DNA of 64,000 bases from Acidobacteriota bacterium (lineage in GTDB: Bacteria > Acidobacteriota > Terriglobia > Terriglobales > Acidobacteriaceae): positions 216,979-280,978 of the forward strand of contig JAFDVQ010000014.1 in the NCBI GenBank assembly GCA_018268915.1, in the 5' to 3' direction. Position 1 is the stretch's first letter, and each line of letters opens with the position of its first letter. The notes beneath the pieces are model-generated. The model was not told the origin of the DNA and searched no databases. It worked only from the letters and a program-made list of their open reading frames with translations. Positions 43,238-49,774 of this stretch are shown here, piece after piece. The translations under genes were made by a program, and so were the position numbers.

Positions 43238-43353
43238 CGAGTCTCCTGAAAATGGAGTTGATCTCGCTAGTCCGGCCAGAACACGGTAATACCCCACCGC
43301 TTGGGCTGCATCGCCGCGGGTATAAATCCGTTATTAACTCGGTGCGTCATAAC
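43207..43353 (-). ncRNA. Putative leader RNA/attenuator of the tRNA array
   Basis: From the predicted start near 43353 to the terminator, about 145 bases without an ORF. Small hairpins are visible (CTCC/GGAG around 43245-43260; CGGT/ACCG near 43290). It could be an independent small RNA or a leader whose terminator must be overcome to transcribe the tRNAs. No known riboswitch class recognised. Confidence 0.4.
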
Positions 43354-43359
43354 TTTTGT

Positions 43360-43389
43360 ACTTTACCCCGACTCATTTTTAAAAGTCAA
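43360..43389 (-). promoter_or_regulatory. Sigma-70-like promoter of the tRNA array
   Basis: Minus strand TTGACT (43389-43384), 18 bases, TAAAGT (43365-43360), in an AT-rich island (43340-43480) unlike the surrounding GC-rich DNA. Confidence 0.55.
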
Positions 43390-43482
43390 CTACCTACGCT
43401 GCAATCCTTAGTCACCTACATGTCAGAGTACTTATCTTACATCAGACATGAACGCATCTAACTCGCAACCTAATTTCAAGCG

Positions 43483-43555
43483 TGGTCACGCCGACCAGAG
43501 ATGACTGGCATTCGCGCCATGAAGGGGCGCTGGTCTACCGTTAGCCGGCGGCGTG
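43483..43555 (-). tRNA. tRNA-Glu(TTC), C33, six-base T-loop
   Basis: Acceptor CACGCCG/CGGCGTG, A73, CCA; loop CCTTCAT (C33), stem GCGCC/GGCGC. T-arm GCCAG/CTGGT encloses only TCATCT, without the TTC motif. Confidence 0.7.
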
Positions 43556-43564
43556 ACCAATTGT

Positions 43565-43641
43565 TGGCGCGATCGACCGGACTTGAACCGGCATCTGCTC
43601 GATCGACAATCGAGAGCTTTCACCACTTAAGCTACAGTCGC
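43565..43641 (-). tRNA. tRNA-Asp(GTC)
   Basis: Acceptor GCGACTG/CGATCGC (one C-A mismatch), loop TTGTCGA, stem CTCGA/TCGAG, T-loop TTCAAGT, G73, CCA. Confidence 0.88.
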
Positions 43642-43710
43642 GCATCCGTTGCTGCAGCAGCTCGCATAACATTTGTGCAAGCGAATTGCGAGCCTTACTG
43701 CAGCCAATGC

Positions 43711-43787
43711 TGGCGGAGACGATCCGATTCGAACGGATGCTGCCTCTTCAAAGGGCACTCCGCGTTAGACCACTCGGCCACGTCTCC
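43711..43787 (-). tRNA. tRNA-Ser(TGA)-like with short variable region
   Basis: Acceptor GGAGACG/CGTCTCC, G73, CCA and the D-arm TGGCCGAGTGGTCTAACGC are serine-like. Best anticodon loop is TTTGAAG inside TGCCC/AGGCA (one mismatch). The long variable arm of bacterial tRNA-Ser is missing; only about two bases remain. Isotype less certain. Confidence 0.6.
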
Positions 43788-43797
43788 CTGAGATCTT

Positions 43798-43882
43798 TGG
43801 TGGGGATGGAGAGACTTGAACTCTCACGCGCGAAGGCACTGGTTTCTAAGACCAGTGTGTCTCCCATTTCCACCACATCCCC
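43798..43882 (-). tRNA. tRNA-Leu(TAG)
   Basis: Class II: acceptor GGGGATG/CATCCCC, loop CTTAGAA, stem ACTGGT/ACCAGT, normal variable arm, T-loop TTCAAGT, A73, CCA. First gene of the array. Confidence 0.93.
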
Positions 43883-43957
43883 ACAGCTCGAACCCAGAAA
43901 AAAGACACAGCTTATGTGACCGCCGCGCATGCCTGTTCCGCCAAGAACCCACAAAGC

Positions 43958-43984
43958 AAAAGCCCCTCGATTTCTCGAGGGGCT
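43958..43984 (-). terminator. Terminator upstream of the tRNA array
   Basis: Perfect AGCCCCTCGA/TCGAGGGGCT with TTTC loop, followed on the minus strand by TTT. It insulates the array from transcription coming from the rtcB side. Confidence 0.7.
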
Positions 43985-44199
43985 TGGCGGTCATTCAGAA
44001 CTTAACCTAAATTCAGCCGCACCCCTCCTTGCCCAGCAAATCGCTGAGGCTTTCGGACCGATACGACTTGAATAGGTTCATCACGAAAACGAGAGTATCT
44101 GAGTTCTAAGTTAAGCGCAACCAACTTTCTGGTAATTACCCAAAGTAAGTAGCGCAAGTATCGCAATTGATGTTGCTTCTTTTCGTGAACTGGGGCATG

Positions 44200-44371
44200 A
44201 TGACAATCGTGCTGAATCGAGTCCCATCGACGAGACATCACCAGGCGAAAGGCCTCCGGCCGTATTCGCAAGGTGAAATTCTGTCCGTGCCAGGGCTCGA
44301 TTGGACAAGCGCATAGTGCGTTTTTCCCAAGCAGACTTTCGAGCCCCTGGCCTGATGGTCAGGGGCTTTTT
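44200..44371 (+). ncRNA. Structured leader RNA with terminator ahead of rtcB
   Basis: An outer helix AATCGAG-t-CCC (44215-44225) pairs with GGG-CTCGATT (44293-44302). Inside it is a long hairpin built from TCACC/GGTGA, GCGAA/TTCGC and GGCC/GGCC. A terminator follows: AGCCCCTG-GCC/GGT-CAGGGGCT then five Ts (44367-44371), 68 bases before the rtcB start. It may be an attenuator or riboswitch-like control of rtcB, or a separate small RNA. No known class recognised. Confidence 0.45.
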
Positions 44372-44439
44372 CGTGACGTTTAAAAACTGTTGTCGCTGTG
44401 CGACTGTATTCGCGACACAGGTAAGTGAGGACCACATTC

Positions 44440-45624
44440 ATGATTCGTATGGAGATTTTCGATAACCAGATTCCGGTGTTCGGTCATGCTGATGATCGTA
44501 CGCTGAACCAGATTCGCGTCTGTGCGCGTACAGCCGACAAGGTTGCGCTAATGCCCGACAATCACGTCGGCTACGGCGTGCCGATCGGCGGGGTCGTGGC
44601 GTACAGGAATGCGATCAGCCCTACCGGTGTTGGCTATGACATCGGCTGCGGCAACAAAGCAGTTCGCATCGATATGCCTGGCTCGGAATTGCGTGCACGT
44701 GTTGCGAAGATTATGGACGATGTCTGGTCGGTGATCAGCTTCGGTGTTGGCCGCAAGAACAATGAGCGCGTCGATCATGCTCTGTTCGATGATCAGGCGT
44801 GGAAGCTGAAGGCGATATCGCCTTTGAAGGAGATGGCGCGCAACCAGCTCGGCACCATCGGAAGCGGCAACCACTATGTTGATCTTTTCACAGACGAAGA
44901 GGATCGCGTCTGGATTGGCGTACACTTCGGTTCACGCGGACTTGGTCACAAGACGGCAACGCACTTCCTGAAGGCAGCTGGTGCTTCGGATGGGATGGAC
45001 GTAGAGCCTTGCATTCTCGCAACCGACAGCGACCTTGGCGCGGATTATCTCGAGGCGATGCGTCTTGCCGGTGACTACGCCTATGCAGGTCGTGACTGGG
45101 TCTGCGCCCGTGTGGCGGAGATCCTGGGAGCGCCGATTGTCGAGGAAGTTCACAACCACCACAACTTTGCATGGCACGAAGAGCACAACGGTGAACAGAT
45201 GTGGGTTGTTCGCAAGGGCGCGACACCTGCCTTTCCGGGCCAGCGTGGATTCGTCGGCGGAACAATGGGAGAGCAGTCGGTCATTCTCGAAGGAGTCGAG
45301 AGTGAGCATGCGCGTTATTCACTCTACTCCACAGTGCACGGAGCGGGTCGCGCACTTGGCCGCCGCGAGGCAACTGGCGTAGTCGACCGCAAGACCGGTG
45401 AGGTCAAGCGTGCCGGCAAGGTTACTCCGGAGATGATGCGAGCTTGGGTAGATCGCGCCGGCATCGAATTGCGCGGCGCCGGACTCGATGAATCTCCCGA
45501 TTGCTACAAGCGTCTCGATGAGGTGCTTGAGTCTGTCGAGGACACGGTACGCATCCTTCACCGTCTCACGCCTGTTGGTGTGGCGATGGCAGGAGCGAAT
45601 GAGTTTGATCCGTATAAGGACTGA
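44440..45624 (+). CDS. rtcB: RtcB-type RNA-splicing ligase
   Basis: About 394 residues. It joins RNA 2',3'-cyclic phosphate or 3'-phosphate ends to 5'-OH ends with GTP and Mn2+, the chemistry needed to reseal cleaved tRNA. Signature blocks: MPDNHVGYGVPIGGV, GVGYDIGCGNKAVR (metal Cys), GSGNHYVDL, VHFGSRGLGH, HNHHNFAWHE, and HGAGRALGRREA with the likely GMP-attached His. ATG at 44440 follows GTGAGG; G/ATG codons at 44425 and 44449 are alternatives. It lies beside the tRNA array, divergent from it, and has its own leader-terminator. Confidence 0.95.
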   Translation: MIRMEIFDNQIPVFGHADDRTLNQIRVCARTADKVALMPDNHVGYGVPIGGVVAYRNAISPTGVGYDIGCGNKAVRIDMPGSELRARVAKIMDDVWSVISFGVGRKNNERVDHALFDDQAWKLKAISPLKEMARNQLGTIGSGNHYVDLFTDEEDRVWIGVHFGSRGLGHKTATHFLKAAGASDGMDVEPCILATDSDLGADYLEAMRLAGDYAYAGRDWVCARVAEILGAPIVEEVHNHHNFAWHEEHNGEQMWVVRKGATPAFPGQRGFVGGTMGEQSVILEGVESEHARYSLYSTVHGAGRALGRREATGVVDRKTGEVKRAGKVTPEMMRAWVDRAGIELRGAGLDESPDCYKRLDEVLESVEDTVRILHRLTPVGVAMAGANEFDPYKD

Positions 45625-45730
45625 ACCCATAAACCAACTTGGCTGCGTAGAGGGGAAGTACGCTCTGCGCAGCCGGTTCTACAGAACGCGGATGAGCAGG
45701 CAAACTGTGCACGCCTGAATCGGAGGCACC

Positions 45731-46180
45731 ATGAAGCTTGCAGAAGCACCGGCAGAGCGCAGCGATTGCCAGAACAGAATCGAAGAGGTCAAAAAGCGGC
45801 TGAGTCGTTCCGCTCGTGTGCAGGAAGGCGAGCAGCCAGTTGAAGACACGACTGAGCTACTGGCCGAGACCGAGCGCGTCTTTGCGCGGCTGCTTGGACT
45901 CGTCAGCGCAATCAACCGCACCAACTCGAAAACCGCATTCGATGACGGACGTTCAATCTCGGATGCGATTGCAGAACGGGATGTGGTTGGCAAGCGTCGC
46001 GATTTCCTGGCTGGAAATTCAAGCCGGACACTCCACTTATTCGATAGTGATTACGACTCTTTGATATCTGGTGAGTGCGGGTGTGCCATTGTCAGTTCCT
46101 TCCAATATCAGGTGAATGGTGTCGCCCGGTCTGGCATCCGCTGGTATCCCGATAGAGGTCTTAAGGGAGTTCGGATTTGA
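45731..46180 (+). pseudogene. Truncated DIP1984-family gene
   Basis: A good start (GGAGG before ATG) and the family's N-terminal coiled region (RIEEVKKRLSRSARVQEGEQPVEDTTELL, INRTNSKTAF, ISDAIAERD) are intact to about residue 98. From there the frame runs into unrelated DNA (NSSRTLHLFDSDYD...) that overlaps the 3' end of the convergent DUF1593 gene by 144 bases. The expected C-terminal half of about 50 residues is missing. Probably cut by a rearrangement that joined the two loci. Confidence 0.75.
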
Positions 46181-47680
46181 GATGTGGATGTTTCCAGGGT
46201 AAGTTCCGGCATCGTTATATTGCCACCACGTCACAGTCACGGCATTGTGATCAGGATCGGAGACGGTGCCTTCCAGAGTCAGTGTGTTGCCTGGCTTTGC
46301 GGTGACTTCGAGTGGTCCTTTGATGCTTACGTGAGGCTCGTGATTCGCATCTTTATAGTTGGGAGTGACTGACCATTTCAAGCGAGCGGCAAAGTCGTTT
46401 TGCGCTGCGGCGAAAAAACTATTGTTGATGGCAAGGGTACGCGCCGGAATCGGCGGGCGGCGACCGAAGTCCGGAGGATGGTTCGCAGGCGGAGGCGGGT
46501 GCGGGTTTGGGATGTTCGGATTTCTCTTGCCGGCGGGAGCGAGATAAGGAGGAATTCCAGGATCATCGATGGAAAGCGGGGTAGCTGGCGCGAGTTCATA
46601 GAACGCTGTTGGCATCTGGGTTAAGCCGTCTTTGCGGATGCCGCCCCATCCGCCCCAATATCCGTGCTGTGCGCGTAGGCCGTTGTTGAGGAGATTCAGG
46701 TAGGTCGGCGTATCACCCTCGCTGATGAAGGCGTCCTTCTCCTCGATGTTGGTGATACCGAGTCTGCGTAGCTTTTCCTCGCCAAAGCCAAAAGTGTCGG
46801 TGGGGTCCATCTCTATGCCATCCTGCCAGACGCGATAAAGCGCACCGAGTGATCCTCGGTCAAGAATGTTGGCTCGGGTCCACGCCCCACTCACGTAGAC
46901 CTTGTTCGTGGCGGAGAGAGTGCTGCGGATTCCGTAGCCGTACTCAACCATGGCGAGTGCCCATTCGTCGACGCCCGGCCAGTTCGGCTTGATGTATTTT
47001 GCGTAAAGCCCATCCTGGTCCCCCCAGGGAATGATGATCAGTTTGTGGGAGACTTTGTCGCGGACGGAAGCCCAATCTGTCGTATCGTGATAGTCCTGGT
47101 ATATGGATCGCAGGGCGCGAGCAATCGTACTTTGTCCGCCCTGCGCGGTGACATAGACCGGGGCGGGCTGATCGTCGAGCAGAAGGGATTTGATCAGGTT
47201 GGAGCCGTCGGTATCCTTAGAGAAGTCACCAGGGAAATCGACATTACCCCATTTGATCTTGGATTTCACCAAAGAGGGTTCGGGATAGTTCGGGTTATGT
47301 ACTTTGAGATTGGCGTAAGAACTGGCATAAGCGTCGACGATATGGTCGATGAAGGCTTCGTGATCCGGAGAGGGCCAACGCCAGTTCGCGCACCCTGTTG
47401 GACATGAGTTCAGTCGACTGCTGCCCCAGGAAGGGACGTATTGGGTTGTTCCTTTGCCGTCGCCTTTCCAGTGGAAGGTGGACTCTTGATAGACGAGGCC
47501 CTGCAGATCGAAGTCAGTCAAATAGAGCATCGCGCGAATGAGTGTATCGTTGTCGTCAAGCTCCGGGTCAGCAGTAATGACGATCCTGGGCTTTGGTGGT
47601 TTAAGGCCAGCCTGCTGTGCTGACAGATACATAGCACCAGAAACTGCGAGAACTACCAAAGCGGATGAGAGTCGATACAT
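46037..47680 (-). CDS. Secreted DUF1593 (nucleoside-hydrolase-like) protein
   Basis: 547 residues with a signal peptide (MYRLSSALVVLAVSGAMYLSA). The N-terminal domain has ITADPELDDNDTLIRAMLY, the Asp cluster of nucleoside-hydrolase folds, and IPWGDQDGLYAKYI, as in DUF1593/SDE182 cellulose-binding-type proteins. The C-terminal beta domain (HVSIKGPLEVTAKPGNTLTLEGTVSDPD) is Ig/cadherin-like. It probably acts on glycosides or a sugar polymer. It is divergent from the sugar operon and shares the operator-bearing intergenic region. Confidence 0.85.
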   Translation of the reverse strand: MYRLSSALVVLAVSGAMYLSAQQAGLKPPKPRIVITADPELDDNDTLIRAMLYLTDFDLQGLVYQESTFHWKGDGKGTTQYVPSWGSSRLNSCPTGCANWRWPSPDHEAFIDHIVDAYASSYANLKVHNPNYPEPSLVKSKIKWGNVDFPGDFSKDTDGSNLIKSLLLDDQPAPVYVTAQGGQSTIARALRSIYQDYHDTTDWASVRDKVSHKLIIIPWGDQDGLYAKYIKPNWPGVDEWALAMVEYGYGIRSTLSATNKVYVSGAWTRANILDRGSLGALYRVWQDGIEMDPTDTFGFGEEKLRRLGITNIEEKDAFISEGDTPTYLNLLNNGLRAQHGYWGGWGGIRKDGLTQMPTAFYELAPATPLSIDDPGIPPYLAPAGKRNPNIPNPHPPPPANHPPDFGRRPPIPARTLAINNSFFAAAQNDFAARLKWSVTPNYKDANHEPHVSIKGPLEVTAKPGNTLTLEGTVSDPDHNAVTVTWWQYNDAGTYPGNIHISNPNSLKTSIGIPADARPGDTIHLILEGTDNGTPALTRYQRVVITIE

Positions 47681-47790
47681 TAGAGGTTTCGACGCCTTTC
47701 TGATACTAGAAACACATCTTCGAGAGAAAGAACGAAGTCACCCAAAAATTAGGATGAGCTTCTGTATGTGTCAATGGAAATCTGCGCATC

Positions 47791-47853
47791 TGCATAAATA
47801 TGCTCCCGCCTTTTGTCGGTCAGGACGGGAAGTAAAGTGTGCATAAATATGCA
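47791..47853. promoter_or_regulatory. Paired operators GCATAAATATGC of the sugar operon
   Basis: The same 12-base near-palindrome occurs at 47792-47803 and 47841-47852 (flanked by T and T/A), 49 bp apart. They lie between divergent DUF1593 and transketolase genes. A related GCGTATAAATGC precedes the SorC regulator at 56309. This is the expected pattern for SorC-family control. Confidence 0.65.
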
Positions 47854-47915
47854 ATCAGAAGAAAAGATGTATCTAGATCGCTCCCCGTGCTGTATTTTCA
47901 TGGTGAGATGGGAAG

Positions 47916-48800
47916 ATGTGCGGAGTTCAAATGAGTCTTGGAGAGGGATCCGGAAGGCCTTCCATCGCAGATGACAAAGCGCAGTGGTTGTCCGAGAAGG
48001 CGAACTGGATCCGACTGAGCGCGATGTCCATGACAAATCATGCGAAGCTCGGTCATACCGGCGGAGATTTGTCGTCGGCTGATATCCTCGCGACTCTGTA
48101 TCTCGGACAGATTCTGAATGTGGATCCAAACAAACCCCTCCTGCAAGAAAGAGACCGGTTCGTTATGTCAAAGGGGCATTGTTCGGGTGCGTTCTATTCA
48201 ACTCTTGCGGCGCGCGGATTCTTTCCGATCGAGCAATTGAAGACCTTCATGGAGCCGCTCTCGATGCTAAACGGGCATCCAGACAGGAACAAGTTGCCTG
48301 GCGTGGAAGCGAATACTGGCCCCCTGGGACACGGACTGCCAATCGCTGTGGGAATGGCGCTGGCGGCACGCATGCGCAACGAGGCCTGGCGCGTATTTGT
48401 GCTCGTCGGCGATGGAGAGCTCCAGGAGGGTTCGAACTGGGAAGCGGCCATGTGTGCTCAGCAGTACAGTCTCGACAACCTTATCGTCATCGTTGATCGG
48501 AACCGGATTCAGCAGGGGGACTTCACGGAGAGCACGATCCGGATGGAGCCGCTGATGGACCGCTGGACAGCATTCGGGTTTGCGGTGCAGCAATTGGACG
48601 GGCACGATCATCTGGCGCTCCATCAAGCGTTCTCTTCTGTACCGCTGGAGAAGGGCAAGCCGTCGTGCTTTATCGCAACGACGATCAAGGGCAAAGGCGT
48701 GTCATTCGCTGAGAACAAACCTGCATGGCATCATGGAGTGCCTACCGAGGAACAACTGGAGATCGCTCAAAGGGAACTGGGCGTGGAGGCAACATGGTAG
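47916..48800 (+). CDS. Transketolase, N-terminal (TPP-binding) subunit
   Basis: 294 residues. It carries the GHTGGDLSSADILATLY and GPLGHGLPIAVGMA motifs and the thiamine-diphosphate motif VGDGELQEGSNWEA...VDRNRIQ (GDG to N). Split transketolases are encoded as N- and C-halves; the C-half follows with a seven-base overlap. An ATG at 47931 with CGGAG upstream is an equally good start. In this operon the enzyme should cleave a ketose phosphate made by the neighbouring kinase. Confidence 0.92.
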   Translation: MCGVQMSLGEGSGRPSIADDKAQWLSEKANWIRLSAMSMTNHAKLGHTGGDLSSADILATLYLGQILNVDPNKPLLQERDRFVMSKGHCSGAFYSTLAARGFFPIEQLKTFMEPLSMLNGHPDRNKLPGVEANTGPLGHGLPIAVGMALAARMRNEAWRVFVLVGDGELQEGSNWEAAMCAQQYSLDNLIVIVDRNRIQQGDFTESTIRMEPLMDRWTAFGFAVQQLDGHDHLALHQAFSSVPLEKGKPSCFIATTIKGKGVSFAENKPAWHHGVPTEEQLEIAQRELGVEATW

Positions 48801-49774
48801 GCCCGGTGGAGGCAGAGAAGGGCGAATTACAGAAGCCGCAAATGTCCGATTGTCGCGACGCGTATGCCAGCATGCTGGAAAATCTCGCTGAGCAGGATGC
48901 CCGCGTGTGCGTAGTAATCAACGATTCACTTTCCTCAGCGAAAATGAAGGATTTCAAGACTAAGTACCCATTGCGTTTCATTAATGTTGGGATTGCCGAG
49001 CAAAACATGGTTGGCGTTGGCAACGGTCTTGCAAATGGCGGCATGGTTCCTTACCTGTGCGGCGCGTCCTGTTTTCTGACAGCCCGGGCTATGGAACAGG
49101 TGAAGGTCGATCTTGCATATTCGAAGGCCAATGTACGAATCTGCGGCATGTCTTCGGGAATGGCGTATGGCCAATTGGGCCCGACGCATCATTCCATTGA
49201 AGACATCGCCTGGACTCGCATTCTGCCGAATCTAACCGTCATCGTTCCCGCAGACGATGTGGAGACTGCAGCAGTAATGCGCTATTCGCTTCATCATGAA
49301 GGACCGATGTTCATCCGCATCAGCCGCATTCCGGTGCCCAGAGTTCATCGCGATGAATACGAATTCAGGCTCGGAAAAGCAGTGAAGCTTCGCGATGGGT
49401 CGGATGTAACGATCATTACGAATGGAGTTCTGGTTTCTCGTGCGCTCGACGCGGCCAGCTTGCTGGAGCAGGAGGGCAAATCAGCCCGGGTATTGAATAT
49501 GAGCACAATCAAGCCTCTCGACGAAGAAGCGATCGTCGATGCGGCGCGATCCACTAGGGGAATTGTGACCGCCGAAGAAGGGCTTGCTGCCGGCGGCCTC
49601 GGAGGCGCGGTGGCCGAGGTTCTTGCTCTTCGGCACCCAACGCCGATGCGGATTCTCGGATTGCAGGACGTATTTGCTCCTACCGGATCGGCTGAATTCT
49701 TGCTGCAGCACTTCAATCTCACAGCAACCGGCATGAGAGATGCTGCTCTGAATTTGATTGCTGAGAGGACATAG
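48794..49774 (+). CDS. Transketolase, C-terminal (pyrimidine-binding) subunit
   Basis: 326 residues. Contains FINVGIAEQNMVGVGNGLA (the catalytic Glu), SGMAYGQLGPTHHSIEDIA (His), and C-terminal GIVTAEEGLAAGGLGGAVAEV. GGAGGC before ATG 48794. The stop is directly followed by the kinase ATG. Together with the N-half it makes a heteromeric transketolase of the type used in D-apiose (AptA/AptB) and sulfosugar pathways. Confidence 0.92.
   Translation: MVGPVEAEKGELQKPQMSDCRDAYASMLENLAEQDARVCVVINDSLSSAKMKDFKTKYPLRFINVGIAEQNMVGVGNGLANGGMVPYLCGASCFLTARAMEQVKVDLAYSKANVRICGMSSGMAYGQLGPTHHSIEDIAWTRILPNLTVIVPADDVETAAVMRYSLHHEGPMFIRISRIPVPRVHRDEYEFRLGKAVKLRDGSDVTIITNGVLVSRALDAASLLEQEGKSARVLNMSTIKPLDEEAIVDAARSTRGIVTAEEGLAAGGLGGAVAEVLALRHPTPMRILGLQDVFAPTGSAEFLLQHFNLTATGMRDAALNLIAERT

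Larger units (their letters stand above)
39716..43882 (-). other. tRNA array: 27 tRNA genes plus HNH and an unknown protein
   Basis: Twenty-seven tRNA genes on one strand in 4.2 kb, nearly all with an encoded CCA, for Gly, Ile, Val, Arg, Lys, Met, Pro, Phe, Ala, His, Thr, Gln, Asn, Glu, Asp, Ser and Leu; only Cys, Trp and Tyr lack an assigned gene. Two protein genes, a leader with terminator, and several perfect hairpins are interspersed. Tandem arrays of this kind are known on phages, integrative elements and plasmids. No integrase or flanking repeat is visible, so mobility is inferred. Confidence 0.85.
43883..44439. other. Non-coding region between tRNA array and rtcB
   Basis: No convincing protein gene; the 89-codon minus-strand frame at 44002-44271 has no ribosome site or recognisable domain. 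The region holds a minus-strand terminator (43961-43984), a structured plus-strand segment and a plus-strand terminator (44342-44371), the latter two listed separately. Confidence 0.6.

Noticed and set aside
43240..43330. ZTP/pfl-like riboswitch on the plus strand (CCGCTTGGGC resembles CCGCCTGGGC)
   Set aside because: The rest of the motif does not fit, no plus-strand gene follows, and the terminator points to the minus strand.
44002..44271. 89-residue minus-strand ORF
   Set aside because: No ribosome site, no recognisable domain, and it overlaps the structured rtcB leader.
44220..44280. c-di-GMP-I riboswitch (GGCCTCCGGCC resembles its conserved core)
   Set aside because: The conserved AGGGCAAACC part is missing and the sequence is better explained as a simple hairpin.
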